Assembly: GCF_010668395.1 (NCBI RefSeq)
Contig: NZ_WUEY01000033.1
Coordinates: 1 to 48,074 of the forward strand
DNA from: Martinezella lusitana
Lineage (GTDB): Bacteria; Pseudomonadota; Alphaproteobacteria; Rhizobiales; Rhizobiaceae
Direction of reading: 5' to 3'
DNA: 48,074 nucleotides
Shown here one piece after another: positions 34,477 to 43,873 of this stretch (position 1 is the stretch's first letter; every line of letters begins with the position of its first letter). Made by a program: the position numbers and the translations under genes. Below the pieces are notes generated by a model. It was not told the DNA's origin. It saw nothing but the letters and a program-made list of their open reading frames with translations, and ran no database searches.

Positions 34477-35525
34477 GCCATCAGCAGATTTCCGCAGCCC
34501 CCGCCGTCGCGCAGGACACCAGAGCGGCACCGTCCCATCTGCCGGAAACGGCAGCCTGGATCCTGCTTGCTCTCGGCCTGTTGCTGCTGCCGTCCGTCGG
34601 CTCGGTCTATGTCATCTATATGAGCTGCCTGATCGCCATCAACGTGATTGCGACCGTCGGCCTCAACATCACGGTCGGCTATACCGGCCTGCTGTCGATC
34701 GGACATTCCGCCTTCCTCGGCGTCGGCGCCTACGTCAGCGCGCTGATGTCGCTCTATCTCGGCACGCCGCTGGTGGTGAACATCATCGCCGGAGGGATCG
34801 CCGCCTTCGCGGTCGGCCTCGTCTTCGGCATCCCCGCTCTGCGCATCAAGGGCGTCTATCTCGCCATCGCCACGCTTGCCGCCCAATATCTGCTCTACTT
34901 CATCTTCCAGCAGTGGGAGACGGTGACCGGCGGTGACCGCGGCCTGTCGCTGCCGAAGCTCGACATTTTCGGCATGGGCGACACCGGCTTCTATTATGCC
35001 GTGGTGCTGGTGACCTTCATCACCTGCCTTGCGGCGCGCAACTTCTTTCGCACCCGCGTCGGCCGGTCCTTCATCGCCGTGCGCGAGAAGGACTATGCCG
35101 CCCAGGTTCTCGGTATCAACGTGGTCCGGACCAAGCTGATGGCCTTCGGCATCGGTGCGGCCTATGCCGGTGTCGCCGGCGGCCTGCTTTCGGCCTTCCT
35201 GCGTCTCGTCAATCCCGACCAGTTCACGCTCGCCGTCTCCGTCTTCTATCTCGCCGCCGTCGTGGTCGGCGGGCGCGCATCGATCCTCGGCTCGATCCTC
35301 GGAGCGCTGTTCATGACGCTGATGCCGGAACTGCTGCGCTTCGGGCTTGAGAACATCGCCGGCAGCGGCGCCGATCTTGCCAGCCTGCTGTCGCCGCTGA
35401 GAGAAATCTTCTTCGGGGCGCTGATCGTCGGCTTCCTGATCTTCGAACCGCGCGGCCTCGTCGGCCTCGTCAAACGTGCCTTGGGCCAAGCCGATACTGT
35501 GGAAGCCAAACAATCAGAACACTAA
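34473..35525 (+). CDS. livM: Branched-chain amino acid-type ABC permease (LivM), right transporter
   Basis: A 350-aa LivM-type permease. Following a 20-residue hydrophilic tail, the LivM signature appears (VGLNITVGYTGLLSIGHSAF), then the loop RTRVGRSFIAVREKDYAAQVLGI and GGRASILGSILGALFMTL. Length is near the norm, unlike the extended left LivM. The ATG at 34473 lies in the livH stop; the upstream frame from 34344 is a shadow. Confidence 0.92.
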   Translation: MSHQQISAAPAVAQDTRAAPSHLPETAAWILLALGLLLLPSVGSVYVIYMSCLIAINVIATVGLNITVGYTGLLSIGHSAFLGVGAYVSALMSLYLGTPLVVNIIAGGIAAFAVGLVFGIPALRIKGVYLAIATLAAQYLLYFIFQQWETVTGGDRGLSLPKLDIFGMGDTGFYYAVVLVTFITCLAARNFFRTRVGRSFIAVREKDYAAQVLGINVVRTKLMAFGIGAAYAGVAGGLLSAFLRLVNPDQFTLAVSVFYLAAVVVGGRASILGSILGALFMTLMPELLRFGLENIAGSGADLASLLSPLREIFFGALIVGFLIFEPRGLVGLVKRALGQADTVEAKQSEH

Positions 35526-35561
35526 GAGCATCCTATTTTTCATCACGGGAGGAGAACCGTC

Positions 35562-36779
35562 ATGCATGAAATAACCAGGAGAAATGCATTGAAATTGACT
35601 GCCGCGGCATCCTTCCTGCCCGCGCTGACCATCGCCAGCCGCACGGCCTTCGCCGCCGCCGAGCTGAAGTTCTGGATCCCCCTGCCGCTCACGGGGCCGC
35701 TGGCGGTGACCGGCCAGGCGCAGCAGAAGGGCTGGGAGCATGCCATCGACTGGCTGAACAAGAATGGCGGCATCAAGGGCCGCAAGATCGCCATTTCCTA
35801 TTATGACGACCAATACAAGGTCGAGCTCGGCGTTGCCGGCTTCAAGAAGGCGGTCGCCGACGGCGGCGTGGTGTTCACCGGCGGCGACGGCACGCCGTTC
35901 GTGCGCGCCATCACCCCTGAAAACAACGAGACCTACAAGGTCCTGATGTCCAACACCGGCGCGACCTCCGATCTCGTCGATACCGACAAATACAGATACC
36001 ATTTCCTGGTCGGCCCGACCTATACCGACATGGTCTCCATACTGCTCGACTACGTCAAGGCCAGCTTCAAGGGCAGCGCCGCGCCGCGTGTCGCCTTCGT
36101 CTACAGCGATTCCGAATTCGGCCGCGACCCCCTGGAAAACACCAGGGCACGCTGCAAGGAATTGGGCATCGAGCTTGCCCTGGAAGAAGAGACGAAATTC
36201 GTCGAAGTCGACGTCACGGCGCATGCCATCAACCTGCGCAACGCCAAGCCCGACTTCGTCATCTTCCACGGCTATGCCGCCAATGTCTGGCCGGAGATCG
36301 CCAAGCTTCTGCGCGACTACGGCGTCGATGCGCAGCTGATGGGCACGCTCTACAGCTCGCATCCCGACGTCATCAGCTCGATCGGCGACGCCGCCGATAA
36401 CTACGTCGGCACCGTCTCGGTCAATCTGTTGGCCGCCGCCAGCGACAAGCCGATGGTCAAGACGATCGACACCTACCTCAAGACCTGGACGGACAAGCCC
36501 TACACCGGCTACGCCAATATCGGCTACATGCAGAGCTGGGCGACGGCGCTCATCCTGCAGCAGGCGATCGGCAGCGCCATCGACAAGGGCGCGGCTCTGA
36601 ACGGCGACACGCTGATCGGCGAAATCGCCGCCATCAAGGATTTCGACGGCGGCGGCGTCTTCGGCATCCCGATCAGCTTCGACAAGCATCGCATCCCCTA
36701 CGGCGTGCTCTACCGCTACAACTTCAAGGACGGCAAGATGAGCGTCACCGAAGCCTCGCCCTGGGCAAAGACGGCGTGA
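35562..36779 (+). CDS. Liv-type substrate-binding protein with Tat signal (right transporter)
   Basis: A 405-aa periplasmic binding protein. The N-terminus ITRRNALKLTAAASFLPAL then AFA cleavage before AAELKF has a twin-arginine motif, so export is probably by Tat; the left binding protein uses Sec. The body follows the Liv type I fold (PLPLTGPLAVTGQAQQKGWE, GGDGTPFVRAITPE). Tat export suggests folding in the cytoplasm or a bound cofactor, or may simply be an inherited signal. The ligand is unknown. Confidence 0.9.
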   Translation: MHEITRRNALKLTAAASFLPALTIASRTAFAAAELKFWIPLPLTGPLAVTGQAQQKGWEHAIDWLNKNGGIKGRKIAISYYDDQYKVELGVAGFKKAVADGGVVFTGGDGTPFVRAITPENNETYKVLMSNTGATSDLVDTDKYRYHFLVGPTYTDMVSILLDYVKASFKGSAAPRVAFVYSDSEFGRDPLENTRARCKELGIELALEEETKFVEVDVTAHAINLRNAKPDFVIFHGYAANVWPEIAKLLRDYGVDAQLMGTLYSSHPDVISSIGDAADNYVGTVSVNLLAAASDKPMVKTIDTYLKTWTDKPYTGYANIGYMQSWATALILQQAIGSAIDKGAALNGDTLIGEIAAIKDFDGGGVFGIPISFDKHRIPYGVLYRYNFKDGKMSVTEASPWAKTA

Positions 36780-36783
36780 AACC

Positions 36784-37560
36784 ATGGGAGCGAGCCTGAA
36801 AATCACCGGCCTCAGCGTCATCTACGGCGCGGCCATCGAAGCCTTGGAAAACGTCTCGCTGACGGTTCCGGAGGGCGGCTTCGTCGCCCTTCTCGGCGCC
36901 AACGGCGCCGGCAAATCGACGTTGCTCAAGGCAGTTTCGGGCCTGCTTCGCTTCGAGAACGGAAGGGCAAGGGCCGGCAAGATCGAATATAACGGCAAGC
37001 CTATCGGCGGCCTGCCATCGTATCAGCTCGCGCGCCTCGGCATATTGCATGTGCGGGAGGGGCGTTTCGTCTTCCCGAACATGACGGTCGAGGAAAACCT
37101 GGAAGCCGCCGCTTTCGCGCAGGCGGGCCGAGGCCCGAAGTTGCCGGGGCACGTGTATGACGAGATATTCGGCTATTTCCCCTCGCTGGAACGCCGGCGG
37201 GGCTCGCTCGCCGGCTATCTCTCCGGCGGCGAGCAGCAGATGCTGGCGATCGGCCGAGCGCTCTTCGCCCAACCGGAACTGCTGATGGTCGACGAAGCCT
37301 CGCTCGGGCTTGCCCCGAAGATCGCCGCCGAGATCTTTGAGATCCTGGCACGCATCAACCGCGAACGCGGGCTGTCCATTCTCGTGGTCGAACAGAATGT
37401 CTCCCTGGCGCTGCGACACGCTGCCTACGGCTATGTGCTGGAAAGCGGCAAGTTGGTGCAGGAAGGCAATGCCGAAAGCCTGATGGACCGCGAAAAACTC
37501 TCCAAACGCTATCTCGGCGGCAGCGTCGGCGAAGCAGCGCCCAGCCCGGCCGCCCATTGA
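36784..37560 (+). CDS. livF: Branched-chain amino acid-type ABC ATPase (LivF), right transporter
   Basis: A 258-aa LivF-type ATPase with Walker A GANGAGKST, signature LSGGEQQM, Walker B LMVDEASLGLAP and VVEQNVSLAL. Its Walker A lysine is intact, unlike its counterpart in the left transporter. It completes the second transporter and is followed at once by the enoyl-CoA hydratase gene, tying transport to catabolism in one operon. Confidence 0.92.
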   Translation: MGASLKITGLSVIYGAAIEALENVSLTVPEGGFVALLGANGAGKSTLLKAVSGLLRFENGRARAGKIEYNGKPIGGLPSYQLARLGILHVREGRFVFPNMTVEENLEAAAFAQAGRGPKLPGHVYDEIFGYFPSLERRRGSLAGYLSGGEQQMLAIGRALFAQPELLMVDEASLGLAPKIAAEIFEILARINRERGLSILVVEQNVSLALRHAAYGYVLESGKLVQEGNAESLMDREKLSKRYLGGSVGEAAPSPAAH

Positions 37561-37571
37561 AAGGAACGATC

Positions 37572-38348
37572 ATGGAACTAGAGGCCTGCCGCCTGGAGGT
37601 TGCCGACCATATCGCAACCATCACGCTCAATCGCCCGCCGGTCAACGCGCAGAATCGCCGCCTGCGGGACGAGTTCATCTGGCTGATGGATACGCTCAGC
37701 GACCGCGACGACGTCCGCGTCGTGGTGGTGACGGGAACCGGCAAGGTGTTTTCCGCCGGCGCCGACATCAAGGAGCGCCGCGATCTGGTTCAGGCGCCCG
37801 GCGACTACATCAACCACAATAGGGTGACGCGCGAATTCTTCTACGCCGCATCGGATTGCGCCAAGCCGGTCATCTGCGCCGTCAACGGGCCTGCGATCGG
37901 CGCCGGTTTCGCGCTCGCGCTTTATTGCGATATCATCCTTTGCAGCGACGATACCTGGGTGAAGATGCCGGAAATCGACGTCGGCCTTGCCGGCGGCGGC
38001 AAGCTGATGATGGAGCATTTCGGTCGCTCCTGGTCACGGCTTATCTATTTTACCGGACGCCAGATACCGGCTACGGAGCTCTACCGGCTGGGCGTCGTGA
38101 GCGCCTGCGTGCCGCGTGACAAGCTGATGGACGAAGCGATGACGATCGCAGGGGAAATCGCCGCCAAGAACCCGCAGACCGTGAAATGGGTCAAGCGCGG
38201 CTTCGGGGTTGCCGAAACCATGCCGCCGCGCGATGCTTATCGCTACGAGCAGACCATCACCCACGATCTTTCCCAGGCACCCGAGACCCACGAGGCGCAA
38301 ACCGCCTTTCTGGAGAAGCGCAAGCTCGACTACTCGGGCAAACCATAG
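37572..38348 (+). CDS. Enoyl-CoA hydratase/isomerase (crotonase family)
   Basis: A 258-aa crotonase-fold enzyme. Oxyanion-hole segments are VFSAGADIKERRD and NGPAIGAGFALALYCD; the catalytic-region segment is MPEIDVGLAGGGKLM, with one Glu kept (PEID) and a GGG where classic hydratases have GGTQRL. It may thus hydrate, isomerise or cleave a CoA thioester. The ATG at 37572 follows AAGGAA. Operon position is between the liv genes and a 2-hydroxyacid dehydrogenase. Confidence 0.88.
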   Translation: MELEACRLEVADHIATITLNRPPVNAQNRRLRDEFIWLMDTLSDRDDVRVVVVTGTGKVFSAGADIKERRDLVQAPGDYINHNRVTREFFYAASDCAKPVICAVNGPAIGAGFALALYCDIILCSDDTWVKMPEIDVGLAGGGKLMMEHFGRSWSRLIYFTGRQIPATELYRLGVVSACVPRDKLMDEAMTIAGEIAAKNPQTVKWVKRGFGVAETMPPRDAYRYEQTITHDLSQAPETHEAQTAFLEKRKLDYSGKP

Positions 38349-38368
38349 ACAACCGGAGCATTCCTATC

Positions 38369-39358
38369 ATGCCATTGCGCTGCGCCATCCTCGACGATTA
38401 CCAGAAGGTCGCTTTTTCCATGGCCGACTGGAGCGAGCTTGACGGAAAAATCGAGATCGACCGCTTCCACGACCATATCGGCGATGCCGACGAGCTCGCG
38501 GCCAAGCTTGCGGACTACGACATGGTGCTGGCCATGCGCGAGCGCACGCCTTTCCCTGCGGCATTTCTAGGCCGCCTGCCGAAGCTGAAATTGCTGTTGA
38601 CCACCGGCATGGTCAATGCCTCCATCGACATGGAAGCAGCGGCGCGTCTCGGCATCACCGTCGCCGGCACGCGCGGCTCGGCCGGCGCCGCAGCCGAACT
38701 CACCTGGGGCCTGCTTCTGGCGCTGGTCCGTCATATTCCCGCGGAGAACGCCAATTTCCACCAGGGCGGCAGCCAATGGCAGCTCACCGTCGGCCGCGAC
38801 CTCAAGGGCCGGACGCTCGGCGTCGCCGGCATCGGCCGGCTCGGGCAACTGGTCGCCGGCTACGGCCGCGCCTTCGGCATGAATGTGCTGGGCTGGTCGC
38901 GCTCGAACACGCCGGAACGCAGCGCCGAACTCGGCATCGGCTTTGCCGCCTCGCTCGACGCCCTGCTGGAGGCTTCGGATATCGTGTCGCTGCACCTGCC
39001 GCTGAACGCGGAGACGAGAGCCATCATCGGCAAGCGCGAGCTCGATCTGATGAAGCCGGGCGCGATCCTGCTCAATACGTCGCGCGGCCCGCTGGTCGAT
39101 GAAAACGCGATGGTCGCGGCACTGGAAAGTGGCGGCCTCGGCGGCGCCGGCCTCGATGTCTTCGACACCGAACCGCTGCCGCTGGACCACGCGCTTCGCC
39201 GGTTCGGCAACGTCATCGCGACCCCGCATCTCGGCTACGTCACCGAAGAAAGCTATCGCATCTACTTCAGCGAAGCGGTCGAGGATATCTCCGCCTGGCT
39301 CGCCGGCAATCCCGTGCGCGTCCTGAACCAGCCCGATCCGGCTCTGTTGAGGCGATAA
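38369..39358 (+). CDS. D-2-hydroxyacid dehydrogenase
   Basis: A 329-aa NAD-dependent D-2-hydroxyacid dehydrogenase. The NAD motif is GVAGIGRLGQLVAGYGRAFG. The catalytic Arg is in NTSRGPLVDE, the Glu in FDTEPLP and the His in ATPHLGYVTEE. It interconverts a 2-oxo acid and a D-2-hydroxy acid. An N-terminal Rossmann-like substrate domain of about 100 residues (CAILDDYQKVAFSMADW) is typical of the family. In this operon it probably reduces or oxidises a side product; the actual acid is unknown. Confidence 0.9.
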   Translation: MPLRCAILDDYQKVAFSMADWSELDGKIEIDRFHDHIGDADELAAKLADYDMVLAMRERTPFPAAFLGRLPKLKLLLTTGMVNASIDMEAAARLGITVAGTRGSAGAAAELTWGLLLALVRHIPAENANFHQGGSQWQLTVGRDLKGRTLGVAGIGRLGQLVAGYGRAFGMNVLGWSRSNTPERSAELGIGFAASLDALLEASDIVSLHLPLNAETRAIIGKRELDLMKPGAILLNTSRGPLVDENAMVAALESGGLGGAGLDVFDTEPLPLDHALRRFGNVIATPHLGYVTEESYRIYFSEAVEDISAWLAGNPVRVLNQPDPALLRR

Positions 39359-39360
39359 TC

Positions 39361-40989
39361 ATGGCCGGGGGGGAGGACATCATCAACGAAGGCGAATACG
39401 ACTACATCATTGTCGGCGCGGGTTCCGCCGGCTGCGTGCTCGCCAACCGCCTGTCGGCCGATCCGAAAAACCGCGTGCTGCTGCTCGAAGCGGGCGGCAA
39501 CGACAATTACCATTGGGTCCATGTCCCGATCGGCTATCTCTACTGCATGGGCAATCCGCGCACCGACTGGATGATGCGGACCGAGCCGGATGAGGGCCTG
39601 AACGGTAGGTCGCTCGCCTATCCGCGCGGCAAGGTGCTGGGCGGCTGCTCGTCGATCAACGGCATGATCTACATGCGCGGCCAGAGCAACGATTACGACG
39701 GCTGGCGCCAGCAGGGCAATGTCGGCTGGAGCTGGGACGATGTCCTGCCCTATTTCAAGAAGTCCGAAGCCAACTATCGCGGCGACGGCCCTCAGCACGG
39801 TGGCCACGGAGAGTGGCGCGTCGAGCGGCAGCGCGTGTCCTGGCCGATCCTCGACAGTTTCCGCGACGCCGCCGAAGAGCTCGGCGTTCCGAAGACCGAC
39901 GATTTCAACACCGGCACCAACGAGGGCTCAGGCTATTTCGAGGTCAACCAGAAAAAAGGTGCGCGCTGGAACACCGCCAAGGCCTTCCTGCGGCCGGCAA
40001 TGACGCGCCCCAATCTGCGGGTACTCACCAATGCCCACACCGAAAAACTGACGTTCGAAAACGGCCGCGCCACCGGCATCCGCTTTCTGCTTGAAGGACG
40101 CGTGCGCAGGGCGACCGCGAGAGGTGAAATCCTGCTATCGGCCGGCGCAATCAACTCTCCGAAGATCCTGGAGCTTTCAGGTGTCGGGAATGGAGGCCTG
40201 CTGCAGAAGCTCGGCATAGAGATCGGCACGGAGCTTTCAGGCGTGGGCGAAAACCTGCAGGACCATCTGCAGCTTCGCACGATCTACAGGATCAGCAATG
40301 CCCGAACGCTGAACCAGCGGGTCAACAGTTTTGGCGGCAAAGCGGCGCTCGGCCTCGAATATCTGCTCTTCCGCAGCGGCCCGCTCTCCATGGCGCCGAG
40401 CCAGCTCGGCATCTTCACGCGCAGCGATGCGCGCCAGGAAACGCCCGATCTCGAATATCATATCCAGCCGCTCAGCACCGACAAGCTCGGCGACCCCCTG
40501 CACAGCTTCCCGGCCGTGACCGCCTCCGTCTGCAATCTCAGGCCGGAAAGTCGCGGCACCGTTCATATCGACACGTCCGACGCAAACGCCCAGCCGCAGA
40601 TCAAGCCGAATTACCTCTCAACGCCGGGAGATCGCCAGGTCGCCGTCCGCGCGCTGAAACTGACCCGCGCCTTGATGCGCACCAGGGCCATCGCCCGCTA
40701 CCAGCCGGAAGAGGTGCTTCCAGGCGCACAGTTCCAGAGCGAGGACGAGCTGATCCGCAAGGCGGGCGATATCGGCACGACGATCTTCCATCCGGTCGGA
40801 ACCTGCAAGATGGGCAGCGATCCCCCCGCCGTCGTCGACAGCCGCCTGCGGGTTCACGGCCTGTCCGGGCTGCGCATCGTCGACGCCTCCATCATGCCGA
40901 CGATCGTCTCCGGCAATACCAATTCGCCGGTCATCATGATCGCCGAGAAAGCCGCCGACATGATCCTCGCCGATGCGAGAAGCGGCTGA
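39361..40989 (+). CDS. GMC-family FAD-dependent oxidoreductase (alcohol/choline dehydrogenase-like)
   Basis: A 542-aa GMC oxidoreductase. FAD motif YIIVGAGSAGCVLANRLS, first GMC signature KVLGGCSSINGMIYMRG, second signature GAINSPKILELSGVGNG. The active-site His is in HPVGTCKMG and the C-terminal FAD segment ends NTNSPVIMIAEKAADMI. Such enzymes oxidise primary alcohols to aldehydes. It suggests that a pathway substrate carries a hydroxyl. It starts 2 bases after the upstream stop and so is translationally coupled. Confidence 0.93.
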   Translation: MAGGEDIINEGEYDYIIVGAGSAGCVLANRLSADPKNRVLLLEAGGNDNYHWVHVPIGYLYCMGNPRTDWMMRTEPDEGLNGRSLAYPRGKVLGGCSSINGMIYMRGQSNDYDGWRQQGNVGWSWDDVLPYFKKSEANYRGDGPQHGGHGEWRVERQRVSWPILDSFRDAAEELGVPKTDDFNTGTNEGSGYFEVNQKKGARWNTAKAFLRPAMTRPNLRVLTNAHTEKLTFENGRATGIRFLLEGRVRRATARGEILLSAGAINSPKILELSGVGNGGLLQKLGIEIGTELSGVGENLQDHLQLRTIYRISNARTLNQRVNSFGGKAALGLEYLLFRSGPLSMAPSQLGIFTRSDARQETPDLEYHIQPLSTDKLGDPLHSFPAVTASVCNLRPESRGTVHIDTSDANAQPQIKPNYLSTPGDRQVAVRALKLTRALMRTRAIARYQPEEVLPGAQFQSEDELIRKAGDIGTTIFHPVGTCKMGSDPPAVVDSRLRVHGLSGLRIVDASIMPTIVSGNTNSPVIMIAEKAADMILADARSG

Positions 40990-40999
40990 ACCTGTCATC

Positions 41000-41021
41000 G
41001 CCGGGACTTTCATGTCCCGGC
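41000..41021 (+). terminator. Hairpin between GMC oxidoreductase and FadB-like genes
   Basis: GCCGGGAC and GTCCCGGC form an 8-bp perfect stem with a 6-base loop. No T-run follows, so it may only partly end transcription before the last gene of the cluster. Confidence 0.4.
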
Positions 41022-41067
41022 CTGAATTGCCGCCGAGGGGTTGGCGGCCCATATTTGAGGAGCATCA

Positions 41068-43149
41068 ATGAACACGCCGTCCACCCTTGCTGCCCCGCGC
41101 GTCCGGTTCGAGATCGACGGCGACGTTGCCGTCATCGTCATCGACAATCCGCCCGTCAATGCCGGCTCGACGGAAGTGCGGGCCGGCCTGCGCGAGGCGA
41201 TCGCCCGGCTCGCCGCCGATCCCGCTCTCGTCGCCGGCGTGCTGATCGGCGCCGGCAACAGCTTCATTTCAGGCTCCGACATCAAGGAATTCGCCGGCCC
41301 GTTGCGCCAGCCGGAACTGCCCGCCGTCATCGAGGACATCGAAGCCTGCCCAAAACCGATCGTTGCCGCCATCCACGGCGCGGCCTTCGGCGGCGGCCTG
41401 GAGTTGACGCTTGGCTGCGACGGCCGGGTGGCGGTCAGGGGCGCACTGGTCGGCCTGCCCGAGGTGCAGCTCGGGATGATCCCCGGCGCCGGCGGTACCC
41501 AACGCCTGCCGCGGCTGACGGGCATTGCCCGTGCCATCGACCTCATCATCTCGGGGCGCAGGATCAAGGCGGAAGAAGCAGCCTCCCTCGGGATCATCGA
41601 CAAGCTCGTCGATAGCCCTGAACATCTGCGCGCGGAGGCGGTTGGCTTCGCACACATGCTCGCCGGACAAAAACATCTGCTGCGTGACCTGCCGCTACCG
41701 CAGGAAGATGCCGGTGCGATCGAGGTGGCCGAATCGACCGCCCTGAAGGGCGGACGGGCACGCGAGAACGTCAAGGAAGCCATCGCCTCGATCAAGCGGA
41801 CAACAAGCCTTCCCTTCGACGAAGCGCTGGCCCAGGAGCGAGCCATCTTCCAGCGACTGCGCCTGAGCGAGGAAGCCGCAGCTCTGCGCTATAATTTCTT
41901 CGCCGAGCGCGCTGCCGCCAAGATCGAGGGGGCGGCCGATCATCCGCCGCGCCCGGTCCGTGATGTCGGGGTTCTTGGCGCAGGTACGATGGGCGCAGGC
42001 ATCGCCGCCGTCTTTGCCGCCGCCGGTTTCAACGTCACCTTGACCGATGTCAACCGCGAGGTGCTGGATCGGGCTGCCGGGCGTATCGCACAGGCGATCG
42101 GCGATCTCGTGCGCTCCGGCAAACTGAAAGCAGATAGAGCAGCCGCCGCCGGCGCGCGCGTCACCTATGCTGCCGACATGCAGGCGGTTTCCGACGCCGA
42201 TCTGCTTCTCGAGGCGGTGTTCGAGGAACTCTCCGTCAAGACGGAAGTAATGAAGACATTGGGCCGGCTCGCAAAGAAGACGGCGGTCATTGCTACCAAC
42301 ACGTCCTATCTCGACATGAATGAGTTGGCCGCCGCGAGCGGCCGACCCGAGGATGTCATCGGCATGCATTTCTTCGCGCCGGCCTACCGCATGCGGCTTG
42401 TGGAAGTGGTGCGCGGCGACCGCAGCCTTCCTGACGCGGTCAACACCGGTATGTCGGTCGCAAAGGCCATCGGCAAGCTTGCCATTGTGGCCGGTGCCAG
42501 CGAGGGCTTCATCGGCAATCGTATCTACTCGCGCTATCGCGGCCAGTGCGAGTATATGTTGGAGGAAGGAGCTTTTCCGAGCGAGATCGACGCCGCCGTC
42601 GAAACGCTCGGTTTTGCCATGGGCCCGTTCGCCGTCTCAGATATTTCAGGCCTCGATATTGCCTGGCTGATGCGTAAGCGCAAGGCGGCAACACGCGATC
42701 CGCGCGAACGCTACGTCCGCATTGCCGATCGCCTCTGCGAACTCGGCCGTCTCGGCCGTAAGACCGGGTTGGGCTGGTACGACTATGCAGGTGTCACCTC
42801 CGGCCGCGGCAAAGTCGATCCGGCGGTCACGGCGATTATCCGCGAGGAAGCGGCCAAACGTGGCCCGACGCGCAGTTTCACCGAAAAGGATATCCAGCGC
42901 CGGGTGCTTGGCGCGATCGTCAACGAGTCGGCTCTGTTGCTCAACGATGGCACCGCCCGTTCTGCTGCGGAGATCGACCTGGTGCTGGTGAACGGCTACG
43001 GCTTCTCAAAGTTCAACGGCGGCCCGCTGTTCTTGGCATCGCATTTAAAAGATGCCGACATCGAAGCCATGATCGAAGAGGCCGAACAGGCTGTGGGTTT
43101 CGGGTTTCGACGCGGGAATACTCGAGCCTTGCTGGAGTCACTGAGATGA
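41068..43149 (+). CDS. Bifunctional enoyl-CoA hydratase / 3-hydroxyacyl-CoA dehydrogenase (FadB-like)
   Basis: A 693-aa fusion. The N-terminal crotonase part (residues about 10-190) has ISGSDIKEF, GAAFGGGLELTLGCDG and LPEVQLGMIPGAGGTQRL, with its active-site Glu in place. The dehydrogenase begins near residue 295 with VGVLGAGTMGAGIAAVF, and HFFAPAYRMRLVEVV carries the catalytic His. Two C-terminal dehydrogenase domains follow (EGFIGNRIYSRY; NGYGFSKFNGGPLF). It carries out two successive beta-oxidation steps in the cytoplasm. GAGGAG precedes the ATG. No thiolase is in the window, so chain cleavage must rely on another locus or another enzyme type. Confidence 0.94.
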   Translation: MNTPSTLAAPRVRFEIDGDVAVIVIDNPPVNAGSTEVRAGLREAIARLAADPALVAGVLIGAGNSFISGSDIKEFAGPLRQPELPAVIEDIEACPKPIVAAIHGAAFGGGLELTLGCDGRVAVRGALVGLPEVQLGMIPGAGGTQRLPRLTGIARAIDLIISGRRIKAEEAASLGIIDKLVDSPEHLRAEAVGFAHMLAGQKHLLRDLPLPQEDAGAIEVAESTALKGGRARENVKEAIASIKRTTSLPFDEALAQERAIFQRLRLSEEAAALRYNFFAERAAAKIEGAADHPPRPVRDVGVLGAGTMGAGIAAVFAAAGFNVTLTDVNREVLDRAAGRIAQAIGDLVRSGKLKADRAAAAGARVTYAADMQAVSDADLLLEAVFEELSVKTEVMKTLGRLAKKTAVIATNTSYLDMNELAAASGRPEDVIGMHFFAPAYRMRLVEVVRGDRSLPDAVNTGMSVAKAIGKLAIVAGASEGFIGNRIYSRYRGQCEYMLEEGAFPSEIDAAVETLGFAMGPFAVSDISGLDIAWLMRKRKAATRDPRERYVRIADRLCELGRLGRKTGLGWYDYAGVTSGRGKVDPAVTAIIREEAAKRGPTRSFTEKDIQRRVLGAIVNESALLLNDGTARSAAEIDLVLVNGYGFSKFNGGPLFLASHLKDADIEAMIEEAEQAVGFGFRRGNTRALLESLR

Positions 43150-43249
43150 TCAGCTTAACTCCCCTAACGAAGCTTCTGCGTACGCCGCGTCCCACCTGCG
43201 GTCCGGCGCGTTCACACTTGCGAAGCTCATTACGATCGCCTTGAAAGGA

Positions 43250-43430
43250 GTCGAACAGGCGGCCCGTTCATCAATCGTTGTGGCGTTGACATACTAGTTC
43301 GGATTCTTCGATTTCTTACGCTTGCCCGCGCAGCTTCAACCTGACCAATTAGGCTCTTCAGCTTGGTTTCCCGAACCATGTCTGCAGCTTCATGCGGCGG
43401 AAACCAATCGCCTATTTGGTTTTCCATAAG
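43250..43430 (-). pseudogene. 3' remnant of a minus-strand gene (NUDIX-like?), right repeat copy
   Basis: Diverged copy of the sequence at 15190-15355, in the same orientation. Read leftward it encodes DWFPPHEAADMVRETKLKSL then IGQVEAA. A one-base deletion relative to the left copy then shifts the frame before the shared KxSKNP-like end. The preceding Met (MENQIGDW) is inside a larger lost protein. Together the two copies bracket the catabolic cluster. Confidence 0.5.
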
Positions 43431-43567
43431 GCGTTAGTGCGTGGACTGCTTAGGGGTGCGGGTAAATAGTAAATCGGAGAGATCTGATTTTCGCTGTCCT
43501 CTTTCTGACGCGGCATCTCCCGTTTGATGGACCGAAATAAAGAGAGCGGTCTCACGCTGCCCGATGG

Positions 43568-43873
43568 CCGGAGCGCTCCTACTCCAGTGCATGTACGGTC
43601 TTTGATTACTCGGCGGACGTCTACTCGCTCAAAAGCAGGCTTGCGGCGACCCTGGCACTAAAGCGGCCCAGCGTTCCAATCATCTCATACGGTGTGATTA
43701 AACTGAGGCGAAACTGGCAAACTCGCCGAAAGTCTGAAATCAAAGAGGTGCTATTGCAGGCTATCCAAGCCAACAGCTGGATCTTGGAGGGAGGCCCCGG
43801 CCTCTTGCCGTTAGTGCTTTCTCCAGCGGACGCAGTAGTGTGGTTTGATCCGCCTGAAATAGTATGGATGTGA
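43568..43873 (+). pseudogene. P-loop kinase fragment (FlaR / adenylate-kinase-like)
   Basis: A reading frame with no start codon runs to a TGA at 43871-43873. It encodes SLKSRLAATLALKRPSVPII, then LRRNWQTRRKSEIKEVLLQA and NSWILEGGPGLLPLVL-SPADAVVWFDPPE. The order W-I-x-E/D-G-G, a short loop, ADAxVWxDxP is that of FlaR-type topology-modulation kinases. The P-loop is degenerate (no GxxGxGKS) and the C-terminal third is lost. It is a gene relic, not an active enzyme. The rest of 43431-44043 shows no other gene that I can support. Confidence 0.5.
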
